Shown piece by piece: positions 43,701 to 56,205 of a stretch of 64,000 nucleotides of DNA. The notes under the pieces are model-generated. The model had not been told where the DNA came from and searched no databases. It worked only from the letters and a program-made list of their open reading frames with translations. A program made the position numbers and the translations under genes. Position 1 is the first letter of the stretch. Every line of letters begins with the position of its first letter. Source of the DNA: Ancylostoma caninum (Eukaryota; Nematoda; Chromadorea; Rhabditida; Ancylostomatidae); assembly GCA_037903475.1 (NCBI GenBank), contig JBAJFG010000610.1, forward strand, positions 620,001 through 684,000. The letters are read 5' to 3'.

Positions 43701-46700
43701 AAGTTAAGCCTTTCCTTCTGATGCGCATGTGAAAGAGGTGTTCACGTTCACCCATAGTCTTTGTTTGCTTATTTTGTTTTTTTTCATATGGAGCGACTTG
43801 AGGGTCTTAAATAAAAAAGCAAATAAATAAAGGCAATTGGAAGTCCCGAATCGTCTCTGTGCCAAATCACGGTAGCCAAAAAAGATTGAAAACCTTTTTC
43901 ATCTGATGAAAAATGACCGAGAATACATACCTGTGAAATTGAGTTGGTGTATCTTTGATTTTAGTCAGAAAAGGAAAATTCTCCATGCTAAGTTTCTCAA
44001 GTTTCTCTCAGATGGTCGCTGCCTAACCAGATTTTTTTTGGGAACCTCATGGAAGACGCTATGTTCTGACGAATCACTATGAAAGCTTCACAAGTTCATA
44101 CCAGCCTTAAAATTTAAGTTTTTAAATCTTACTTCTTCAATTATTTATTTGCTTTTATTGCGCTATTCTTACGAGTGATTCAACGTTCTAAATAAAACTA
44201 CCCCGAATGTTTCACAGTCGTTGTGCTGAAAAGATAATTCGCCATGCTAAGAACTGAGGTTACGAATAAAATACCACCAGCGTTACAGAGCACTTTAATG
44301 CATAAAAGTCATTTTGGATCGAACCAGGTGTTGTATCCAACTAGGTGTTCATGGATGTACCTAGGAAAGTTGTGATCTATATCCTGAACTAGGTTCTCCT
44401 AGCAGAAAGAATGCATATTCATGGAATTTAACAGTGGTATAAAGATAGAAAAATGTACAATACTGAACATGCTTGCCTACTTTGGAGAGCTGGGACCTTT
44501 TCACGAACTTTCGGAACTCGGGCCGCAAGGATGAAATGCCTTCTCACTAAGATGTGGAGAATGGAATGTTTTTCAGAAGTTCTGGCCCTTACATTGTTAT
44601 TTGCCTTCATTTTTTTCCAATTTTCCTTGAGTTTTGTGCTCAGTACTTGCTCTAGCCGTCTAGAAGGTGAATCGTTGCGTTTCCCAGTGCGCGTCCCTTG
44701 ATCGAAATGTTGCGATAGTCGCGCCGCGGCGCTGATGGTTTACCTCACCCATCTGGCACTGCTTTGTTGGACGAGAAGAGGAGGGTTGCGCGTCCTCCTG
44801 CTCTCCTCTTGGGTCCTAAACCTTCCTGCAGCCCAGATGTTGCCGAGGTCAAAACAGGACAGATGAGCGAGAGATAAGCGGGCCGAGCGGAATTGCGCCA
44901 AATCGTGTAACGTGCGGTCCATGAAAAGCATTCCTAACGCTTGCTACAGAGTTCGTCGGAGTTTGAGGTGGCGGAAGCCATAGAATAGAAGGGACCGTTT
45001 TGAATATTTGAACCTACGAAGGAAACAGGCTTGAACTGACCGATAACGTTTGAGCTAAGGTGATTGCTACGTTCTTGGAAATGGAAAAGAAATGAAAATT
45101 CTCGTGAAACTTAGCCGTTTTTAGAGTTTTTTGGTAAAAAAACACCCTCAAAATTTCACTGTAAAAATTGCAGCTTGAGTTCTTTGGTTACTGACTAACT
45201 TTGCTACGTTCCAATCAGTCTTGCTGCTTTCCATCCTACGTAGTTCATTAACCAAGACGATTACGTAAATGAAACAGATAAGCAAAAACTCCCAAGTGTC
45301 CGTGAAAAGCCGCTTCAACATTTTCAACATTTCCAAACATTTTCAGCAGATGATTGGTCCTAATTCAGGGAAAAAGGGCTCTTTCAGAAAAAAAAACAGT
45401 ACTTATTTTCCAGAACATCGGCGGTTCTGGCACTCATTTCTTTGGACCTGGCAATTACTTTATTAGAACCTCTGTAATTTTTGAGTCAAATTTGTCGCAC
45501 TCTGTGCCCAAGAATGGTGAAAATTTCTGTATTTTCAAGTAGATATGAAAGTGTTGAGCGTTATAACAACGGTACATGGTTATTTAATTTCAAATTATTG
45601 CTATAATTGTTGCTATAATTTGCTTTCAACTGCAAAATGAGTAGAAAGTCGTGTTGGGAAGATTCAGGAACACTTGGAACCACTTGGAGCCAAGAACCCA
45701 TATGGTTATTTCGATTTTCAAGCAGAGACCCTGTTCCACAGTTTTGTTTTGTTATGTCCCACAACTAAGCCTACAAAAACCCTATAAAACCCGTCAAGAC
45801 CCCTTCCGTGAGAACATCACTGCCCTACGGTGACTTGCTGGGATGCTCGGAAGTGCGAATTATGTTAAGCGACGTGGCAATGTGTGTGGGACGGATTTGG
45901 GCAACATTTTCACACGGTGGCAATTTGATCGGGCAGTGCTCGTGCCGTGAAGGTGGCACACGCGGGCGACGGAGGACGACGAGGAGGTCAGGAGTCTCCA
46001 AAAACAACGTTCTGTAGTTGTATCGTCCGCAGCAGGAAGCGGCGGCGCAAAATTCGAAGGGCACGGTGCTGTTGTGCAATAGGTGGGAGGAGCTCGGGCG
46101 GCCACACAGAGTCAAATCCTGAGCTCCCACATGTTTGTTTGTTCTGTAGATCACTGTGTTGGTTTGTTTCTCGGGGAGCTCTTTACTTTTTTTCACCCGG
46201 GGCGAGCTGCTGCTTCTAGACGGGCCCCGTCGTTCGCCTGCTTTGTCTTTCTCTCTATCCAGGAATCTGCTGCTGCTATCGGCGCAGCTTACGCTCGTCG
46301 GGGCACATAATGCCATGATTGAATCTACCTTTCCGTGCTCCAATTCACTTACTCGCTATCAAATCTCGGCCTCTGTCCCCAATAGTCCCTCGGACGCCTC
46401 CAATAATGCACTTTGTTTCACATGTGCGCTTTATGCCCTCTACCCTTACAGGAAGTGAGTGCTCCCCAGGCAGTACAAGTGCTCGAGCAACTCACCGTAC
46501 ACTTGTTACGCTGGCTTCTCCGGCCTTCAATCGGCTTCTCCCCCGCGGATTCCGGGGGTGACTCGGGTTCTGCTGAGCTCGCTGCTGCCGTATCAAATTT
46601 GCCCTTCCCCAAGCCGGCATTTCGAACACTTCCGAACGACTTTCTCACACGTGCATTTAACGAGTGCGGCTCAAGGTATTAGATAATGTAAACAGATTTA

Positions 46701-49700
46701 TAGGCGCAATCGATGCGCCTGGCTGTATTCCCCGGCTGCACAGCACGTACCTGACTCCCCGTCGGCGCTGAGTACGGTGTCTGATTGTTAGCGCTGTGCC
46801 CAGCAGCACCTGATGTAAGGCAATAACATGAAACGACTAGCCGTGTGCTTGGCCCGGCTAACAACCTGCCCGCATCGTCCTGTGGTGATTTATGCGCCAG
46901 ATGAGTAGCCAAATCGCTTCGGGCCACAGCCATTGAAACACTAAAATTGGAATTCTTATCGCCATGGATTGAGTTTGGAATCTGAAGGCAAGACACTTAC
47001 CCAAAATTGTCACGAATAGTAGTTAAAACCCTTACCTAGAATGAGTTTCCGAACATCAAGAAGAAAGAAGGATAACTACCATCCTTTGATAAACATTTAT
47101 TTAGGAGGAATATTTTTGTGGGAAGCTGTTCTTGGGAAATTTTCGTTTCTTTATTTTGGAAGAGATCTGAATCACTTCAATTGCTTTAAAAATCCAATAG
47201 TGTGTAAATACAACACAAGGTTAATAGAAGTAAGATCGTTCGTGTTCTTCAGCACGTTCTGAGTGTCCTAAAAACCTTAAAATTAACCTTTACTTCTCAA
47301 CAATTGCCTATTAAATGTGCGAAGTGCTCTCGTGTACTGCATACAGATGAGTCGTTAAGCAACTGAATACTTCAAGTTGGCCAGCCCAGGACGCAAATGT
47401 GGGACCTAAAGATAAAATTTGCGGTTGAAGGTGAGGGTGAAGGCTTTTTCTTCGAAACTGAAGGCGTCTGCCTCGGCTGAGCGCTGGCCAATTCTAACCA
47501 AGGTTTTAACAGAATATCGAAAAGTCGAAGCAGTGGAGAGGTAATTTTAGTTCTGTTAGGAGGAGAAATAGTTCTGTTAGCAGTTACACACTAATATCTT
47601 TTAACTTCTCTTGAAGAATTCGTTGCTCAAAACATACTGACAAGCGAAATTGTTGGCGCATGAGTTTGTAGTGGGATCCACGAACGTTCCCGAAAAATTT
47701 TAAGGTTTCCGCTCAACCAGCCAGGAGTAGCTTTTGCAAGCATTTATATGCGATATATCAGGCTATCTTTGCCATTACTTGTTATCACGGTGGGTACAGA
47801 TTTCTGCTTAAAGTGGTCGGTTGCCTTAAAAAGGCAGGTAGATCATAGTCTCCCCGGAAAAGAACATGAATCCCGGCAAACGTGGAGCTTCTGCAAGGCT
47901 ACAAGTAGGGAAGAGACGGTCTTAGGCCTATGGCATACTACACAGCTACGCTGCCGCTGCGACCTTTCACCGCCAAAAGTTTTCGCACAATTTCGCCTAT
48001 GCTAGCACCCTATTCCACGCAAGCTCGGTGATGAGATATGAAAACTTGTGGCATTTTGTTCTCATCGTTTCCACTCATTTTCTTCATTGCAACGGTGTCG
48101 CTGTGAGGTATGCCATGAGCCTTAAAGAATGGTTGAGTCATTCGAAACTTTTGCCGCGACCCTGCTGTCGTTATCACCTTCATAACATGTGCAAGTACAA
48201 AGTTTTTTCCTAGAAAAGAGGCTTTGTGAGAAAGGCTTCTCTCAACATGTTCCTCACAACCTCCTGACTTTGCGTTCTGTTACGAATACAATATCTAATC
48301 CCACACTTACTGCTAACGCTGTGATAATGATGTCCACTTCTGACACTTGACACTGTCATCGGTGTCAATTGAGTCAACTACCGTAGTGATGCCGTGGCGT
48401 CAAGGGTGGCGTCAAGGTCGAAACGTTGTATATTAATTGCGTGGCGGCTGCGTGGGGGTGTTGTAATTTATGCAAATGCGACAAGACGGACGTGCTGTGT
48501 GTGTGTTGTGCTGCATCTCAAGAGTATCTTTGTATCTGCGTACAGCCGCTCTTCGATCCATGCATTCATTCGTTGTCAATGCATGTGACACGAGTTAAGC
48601 CTCGGGGTTTACGGAATCCGGTTCGGTTACCCAAGACTGCGCAGCGTTTTGTTTGCGTGCTGCCAGCTGCGGTTAGCAGCGTTGGCGCAATCGCTGCGTG
48701 TCCTGCGTTTGCGCAACTTTTAATTGTCGAATTTGACGACTACTGACAACCATTACCCAGCTACAGTACCCGTATGGGAATCCCGCATTGTCCAGGATTC
48801 CCCGTCTAATGGAGTAATTGCAAGAAATCCTGGGGACCATGATATTTTCGACTTAGTGGAACATGTCGACAGCTCGCGATCATCTCCTTCATAATTCGCA
48901 AGAGTCGAATAGCCAGGCAGGGCTATTAAACACCGGTAATTGCTACCTGGCAAGGTGTTGGTGGTGCAATTACGGTGCCACGTGAAAATGGCGCACCTCG
49001 CGGCGTAAATTACGGTAGTTCACAGTTGACACGTTCTCGACAGCCAACCTTCTGTCACCTTATTTGGACGATAATATACGGCTGTTGGGAGGTCACTATC
49101 AGGTCAGCGTATGACGGAGAAATCTGGCCTGGCATTTCCGGAAACGAAGATTCTGGAAGCTTCTACTAGACCTGTTTTTAGAGATAGAAAAAGTAATGCA
49201 GAAATCCGCATGAGAAGTAAATGGGGCTTCAATGCGTGTGGTGAAAGAACACGCTACCCGGGTATCAGTAGGGTTGAAACATGATTTTGATTCTGAAGGG
49301 TTTCATTTACTCGCTTAGTGAGCTCGTAGCAGGTGTTGGTCAAAGGTAGGTGATGATTTTCACATCTTTCATTTTTGCCAGGATTTTTCTGGAAGATGTA
49401 GGATTTTATTGGCCTCTGGAACAGGTTAGAATTGGCAGGCCTGGCAAAAATAAGTTTTTCTTAGCTTTTTGAGTCACGTTTCTATTTTACTGAGTCACTT
49501 TATCGAACATGTTGATGCAGTACTCTTCTCTGGACTGTTACAGGAGTTTTTCGTTCGAGCGTTCTCTGTCTCTGGGGAACGTTGGTATATTATGGAATCA
49601 CCCATCCCCTTCTCTCTTTTCCAATCCCAGGATTTGTGAGAAAGGGCCATTTCTGGTGGCGAGATCCATGAAACTTCCCGATTGTGATCTACCTCCTTCC

Positions 49701-51999
49701 CAAAGTGGACGACCTATCCAGGTGAAAATGGTTATGTTTAATCGAAACCGCTGACCTCAGTCAGCAAAAGGCAAACGTGACGATAACAGGAAGTGAAACA
49801 CATTTCTGGAGAGATCCTTCCCTCTCGATGTGTCCCCGTCAATCATAGAACCTCCCCCAGAAACCTTCATGAATCTAGCCACTGGACTCCTCATCGATAC
49901 GACTGTCCCCCTCCCCTCAGTCTAATCCTAGCCGCTCCACCACCCACCATATTGTGCGTAAGGCTTTTAACGATACGAGTGATGTGTCTATTAAGGCGTT
50001 AATGGCGGTTTTCACACCCTAAGGTGGTTCTGAGCCCAGCCATCGCGTCGCGTCGCGTCTTCGCCATAATTCTCATTGTTGTCATAAACGCGAAGCGGCG
50101 GGAGACAGCTGCCGTCATCGAACAGGTGTCAAGAAGCGCTGTGCGGCCGCGCTGAGGAATCGTTGTCGTGGCCTAAATTGGATTCCGTCTCACCTCATAC
50201 TTTGCACACGACCTCACTGAACACCTGCGTATCAATTCAAAGCGACTGTGACGTCTCAAGGTGTAGGGGTCAGCTAAGCTTCCAGGATATCAGCCCGAAT
50301 AACGTTTGTACATGACCATTATTTGTTTATTTCATTCCACTAGAAGCTGCGCCATAATGCTATCGTGAACAGCGGAACAAAACTATGGGAGTCCAAGCTG
50401 GGATGTACAAGAAATTCACCGAAGGTCCGTTCCCAAAAGGTTTTCTTGATCCTTCGGTGCTGCAATGAACTTTACCCAAAATAATCGGGTAATTATGTCC
50501 ACTAATTAATGAATTCAAGGGCTGGGAGCAAACATGTAGGGAGACGAGCGACTGGGACAGTAATTTTGCTGCGAACGTCAGGAGTCAGTGCGTAGTCAGG
50601 AAGAAACGTTAAGCTTGGCATCGAAATGAATGGCATCGTACTGAAATCATGGCAATGAAATCCATCACCCTTGAAAATTTAATCCGGAAGAACATAACAA
50701 TTCAATACCCATCTACTGAAGTGGGTGCTAACAAGAGTCCAGGCGGACAATGATCATTCCCGAGATTTTTTCATTTCCCCATTCATTTAGAGTTCTAGCA
50801 CTTTTTTGAGCCAAACTCTGCAACCACTGCGGTTACTTACTTTTTACCGCTGAGTGAGAGGAGCATTGCCAAGGAAACATAATTTTTGCCTAGGGAACTC
50901 GTCCACATTAGAAAGGTAAGTAAACGATACCTTCCCGGAAACGTCCATGAATCCAGTGACAAGAGCCACGATATCAATCTGCAAAACTACTTTCGGGATG
51001 TCGTGCAAGACATGCCACGTCGTCTTATTTGGGTATAACGAAATCTAACACGGTTCTGACAAAATTTTCCCAATGGTTTGCTCTAGATTTCTTCTTTCTG
51101 TAGTGTACTTGGGGCACAAAACATTGCTGGGTAGGATCGACCATGGATCCTGCCCACGTTACCTTGTAACAGTAATCCAGCCATAAAATACTCTTACGGC
51201 AAGCTAGGACGGCTGGGTTACAAAAAGCACCATCAATTAGCGCTAGTAACCTTCAAATTCTCTTGAAACATTCAAATGGGTACCTGAAAGTGCTCCATAT
51301 ACCGCGCACCCTACTTCCGAGCCGCCTTGGATCCCTCTCAAGTGCCGTAGATCATATGGCAAAGAGAACAGAATATCCAGGATGAGGCTGAACGCGCTTG
51401 CTCGCACATACGCACAAATACGCATAGATATCAGGAGACGTCTCAATCTGTCGTGGCGATGCTTATCGCGCTGCACGGCTAATTGCGTGCGCCAGCGAGA
51501 GCTCGTCGGGAGATCATCGCCGCTGATAGTGCGGCTGTGTAGAATGTTCAGTCGAAGGTGAAGCAGTCGGCGGCGGCGGGCAGCGAACGGAGGAAAAGTT
51601 CATCAGAGTCTCCATCTCCATCCCATCACCCACCAACCACCCACAACATTCAAACTATGCGCCCCACAGCGGCCGGAGTGACTGTTTATTCGCCCGGCGG
51701 CGACAGCGGCGGAACACTTTAGGATCGGCTGGGTTTTGCTCTTCCTGGGCGACGACATTTCCACATTCCTTAATGCTGCTGCTGGTGGTTGTGGTTTTTC
51801 AGTGGGCTAGCGCCGCTCCGCGTCGTGCTCGTGTTTTCGGGCACCTGGTCTAACCAGCAATGGTATTTGAAATGGCGCGGCGGAATCACCACCTGCTTGC
51901 TGCCAGTCTGTCGCAAAATTTGCACGAAAGCACAGCTTTCTCACAGGGCACAGCTCGCTCGGCTTTTCTCAGCCCTGGCCCCAAACCCCGAGAGCAGTC

Positions 52000-52027
52000 C
52001 ACTTTGGCGCCAGCACTTTGGCGCCAG
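52000..52027 (+). promoter_or_regulatory. tandem E2F-like sites
   Basis: CACTTTGGCGCCAG occurs twice in direct succession. TTTGGCGC fits the E2F/DP consensus TTTSSCGC. It lies in a GC-rich patch, 6.8 kb upstream of zag-1. Confidence 0.4.
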
Positions 52028-53215
52028 CTCCACGTAGTGCGTACTTGAGCCCTGTGGTGGCAGTTGTAGACAGACGATGAATGGGCCGCAGCTCTTCGCT
52101 TCGCGGGGTCCTCGGCGCGCTGCTCCTTTCATCACCACCTGCTTTTGATTTCCACGGCCATCCAGGCACCCCAACCCCGCACAGAACTCCTTTGTGCGAA
52201 TCAGCACAGTTCGTTGCGGCGTTTAGCAGCGTGTGAACTCGCCGACCGCGCGTTCACGTCGATTTCGCTCACTCCTCGTTTCCCTCCCCGTTCATATGCA
52301 TCCGCAGCAGCAGCTTATCTGATCTGAACGCCTCGTGCTGGATCACTCGTGGATATTCTTGGGCTCTGCAAGGTGTTCGTATTCATTTTCAGCATTTTTT
52401 AAAATTTTTTGTTTTATTGACCACATTCTATCATCATTATTTTCTCCTTTTTACTCGATATTTCCTAGAGATTCTCAAATCTTTCGCTTAATCTGGTTAT
52501 TGTGGTCCAGTTCAACTAGTGCTTCCTCACTTTTTCTGTCCATCAGAACATGATCAGATTAGCTACTTAATCAGATCAAACCTCACACCGATGCCAAACT
52601 TTCGTTTTTCGAGGGAGGAAATTGTTTCCATTACCGGAGATTTTTGTTATGCTTCGGAAGAATTAGACTGGACAGTCCTTCAAATTAGGCTATGTCTGGT
52701 TTCTCATTGGTCTCCTCATGGGAGATGACACTGTTTGTTCCTCAGCTTCTGCTTCCATTTTTGCTCCATCTTCTGGATAGTTTTCATATGTAAGGAACTA
52801 TGGTGAAACTCCATAATTTCTGCAAAAAGTATGGAAATTACAGTGGATGTACATTATCCGATACTGTGGCAATTTTACAACTGTGCAGAACTCGGGATAT
52901 TCCTTGAAACAAGGGGTTATGCCTTTTCTCAAGAGCAAAAAATGTGGATTCTTGATGAGCTGTAAATGATTGTGGACATTTTGTCATAGGCTGTGGTTAT
53001 AGTTCATCGGAGTCCGATCCGGTCGGATAACGAAAGATACATACCGACTATCGGATAACGAGGATCAATACGTAAATAAATAAATGGAGCTATGGAAGTT
53101 GAATCGCTCCAGAAAATGAAGTCAAATCATGTCTGTCTTCAACACGCACATGTGAAACTGATCCATAAAATTTCTTACCGAGCCTAAGATCAACAGACCC
53201 TGTTCCCTGAGTCAT

Positions 53216-53500
53216 ATTATCCACCAATGCCAAGTCCCCCCCCCCACCTCCCCCAACGATACATCTCTTCCATGGATATGTAATGGTGTCAATTGAGAAA
53301 ATGGAGTTGGAGGGGAGGGGAGGAGGGCGCCTTACAAAAGTCCATAACTTGACACGTTCTGACATGCTAGCCGACGCGTTCATAACACTCTGACTTGTTA
53401 GCTCTCCTAACTTAAAGTAGTTACTTGAAATGCTAACAAGTCAGAACGTGTAGGACAGGTCATACTATCGACCAATGCCAAGTGGTGTCACCCCCCCCCC
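53216..53500. repeat. cluster of direct and inverted repeats with poly-C tracts
   Basis: ACCAATGCCAAGT followed by a long C run occurs near 53223 and 53472. CTGACTTGTTAGC (53390-53402) is exactly inverted at 53432-53444, and a third diverged copy (CTGACATGCTAGC) lies near 53359. Confidence 0.75.
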
Positions 53501-55984
53501 CAACTCCATTTTACCTAGTGTCAATCTTTAATTTAAAATTAGAACGTGTAATCTGTGTATCATATTCATTCCTATCGAGAGATTGACTCAGTGTCAAGCA
53601 GTCTGTTTGAGTTGATAGCGATTTATTCTTACCTTTCCCATCTTGCTGTCTTATAGAATTACAAGACTTCCAATGAATGCGTGCAGTGATGCATAAGAAC
53701 TCGAATAATCCAACATTTTACCGTCTTGTCACGTTTCTCCTCCATGGCTAGAAAATTCCATGGAATATAGGTTGTAGAGCAAGGATTTAAGTCTGCTTTT
53801 GGCTAAAGAATATGTCTATAAGCTAAGCCGAATGATTAAAAATTCTCATGCCAATGTATTTAACTAGGATATTTATTGCGATAAGAAATTCCTCTATAGC
53901 GACATACGTATGCGGCAAACCTACAGGCCCACATACTCCTGTAAGAGAACATGGAATTTTCATATGTACCCCTGAAAGTACTCTCTGGTGACAGAGGTCC
54001 GTATACGACAGCTTCCTGCGATTTCGTTCCAGACGGGTATTTGTCCTGGATTTGACTGATATCCCTTTATCCTCCCATACTCCCTGTAGTACCCCTTCTC
54101 TAAGCCACCTACAAGTAAGCGCCTGCTTGTGCCCGTGCGTGCATGCGTGTCCCATGCCTGCTATCCTTGGCCAAATTGAGGGAGGGCGCGTGTCGTCGTC
54201 GTGGGCATAATTTGATCTACCTGGCGCATCGCCTCATTAGCGTTTGCCTCGTGTTCCCTGCTCGCTCCGAGCTCAGCGCGCACTCTTCGCCAGCTCATCC
54301 AATTACTTAACGTGGATAATGCCGCACCATGCCGGGGCCCCGCCCACCGTACCAGTGCGGATATCACCTAGACGGGGGGGGGTCAGTGTGGCACGGTCGT
54401 CAGCTCGTGCCAGTGGGTCTCTCATCCGGCACCACCACCAGGTGTACGGTAGACAGCACGATTTCACATACGTGCGCATCCTTGATGATTCATTGATTCC
54501 TGTGGCGTAACTGGTCGATCTGTGTGATCCGGGAGGGGCAGGGGGAGGGTGCTCCTGGCCGGGATGCTCACTCTGCCTTTACAGCTCATGTCATCACTTC
54601 TTCCAGCTCTACCTCTTCATCTGGTCATTCTCCTCAACATTCCTCATATCCTGCTTCACCCCTGGCTCTCAGATGCCTGGCTGATGTGCTGAACTCATCG
54701 AATGATCACTTACGGCTCGCTCTATCTCGTCCTGCGCTTCTTACGTGCTTTCTTCTCGGCATGCAATCCAGACAGAACATCCCATTCCTCTCGCCGCGCG
54801 ACTCCCTCCTCCGCCTAGAGGTGCAGCAGGATCCTGGTGTGGTTATTAGAATTGGTGTAGTGCGCCAAACATGTTCGATCTCACGTTATGTTTATGAATT
54901 CGCTTCTTTCGACGATTTTGGCGAGTCTCGCTTGCGCTGCGCAGCGACTGCGCACGCGACGGAGGCGATGCGCGGCGTAATAGCAACGACTGCGAGTCTC
55001 GTTGTTCTTCTTTACGATGTTGTATGAACTCGTCCTCGCAGAAGTTGATGATCGAAGGGTCGGCGTTCGAGCGATTAGCTTGAAGCTTAGCCGCTTTAAG
55101 CTGCGGACCTTATTAGGTGGATTCCTCTAAGAGATTTTCGCGCTACTGTACCATATCACTGCTAAACAACCGCGTAACAGTATCTTAATTCCATGTGTTG
55201 CCCCGCTCCTAGTCTTCTTCTACGCTCGCGCCGGAGTAGTTAAGCGACCAACCTCTCAACAGGTTAATTACGCACAGGCGCGGCTACCTTAATCTGATAG
55301 AGTTGGGATGGCGCTGAGTCATCCAGCCAGAATAACATTTCGCAAGATTCCTGCGCTGAGCTCCTGGTGAATTTGTGGATCCTGACACGAACAGATTCCA
55401 GTGAGATTGACGTTAGTTCACTACATATATTCTCGCACTTGTCATTCAAGGTTTGTTGTTGCCAGTGCCTTCGTGAAGTCGAAGTTGTCTTTCTCCTTCC
55501 AAGAATCTGATATCACATTATTTTTCCTCTGTTCTTGGTTTTCAATGCAAAAGCATTGAGCTACAGTCTCTATTTATGGTAGAGACTAGTGATATACCTT
55601 TTCTATGAGAAGTAGTGTGTGCTCGAATTCGAAAACCCTCACCTAAATTCAAGATCTCAACTCCGACTCGATCCTTCCTATGGCAGATATAGCAAAACTA
55701 GCATTCGTTCCAAGAAGTTTCCTCCCCCCCCCCCCCCCCCCGAAGCTGGAATCGTTCAAATCTACATTACTCTCTCGTCCAGGGAAAGTCCAGAAGTCCA
55801 CTCTGGGTTGGATATTCACGTTTTTTTTCCTTGCTTGTTTTTACCTAGTCATTCTTTTTTCTATAGGACACCTTGATTTCCGACTCAGGAAGAGAAATTC
55901 GTGATTATCTATCGCAAAGAGCTTAACCGAGCCCTTGGTGCTTTTTCTATTGTATAGAGAGTTTAAAGATTTACTGATACTAGA

Positions 55985-56205
55985 AAACTTCCTTGAAGAT
56001 TCTTCTTAATATGCTTCTGCTTTTACCGGGTTTCAGGTGGATCTTTATTTTCGGCCTAAGACTTCGACTAGAACGTCTTTCCAAAGGCCTGAAAGTGGAG
56101 TAAAGCATGAGTCGAAACGTTAGAGCGAAATTAAAGATCCACCGAAAACCTTGTGAAGGCAAAAGCATATCAAGGAGAGTACTTAAGAAATGCCCAGGTT
56201 CAAAG
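55985..56205. repeat. foldback element with about 90-bp diverged arms
   Basis: The two arms share ATATGCTT, GGTGGATCTTTA and TTTCG in inverted orientation with roughly 70-75% similarity. The right arm, read on the plus strand, contains AGTCGAAACGTTAGAGCGAA and ATTAAAGATCCACCG. Confidence 0.65.

Noticed and set aside
45825..46343. 172-codon minus-strand frame
   Set aside because: Overlaps several open frames on the other strand in the same GC-rich patch, and no coding motif is visible.
54524..55027. Full 167-codon frame as a gene
   Set aside because: Only its middle has coding character. The end is GC-rich with no stop selection or donor. Kept only as a low-interest observation.
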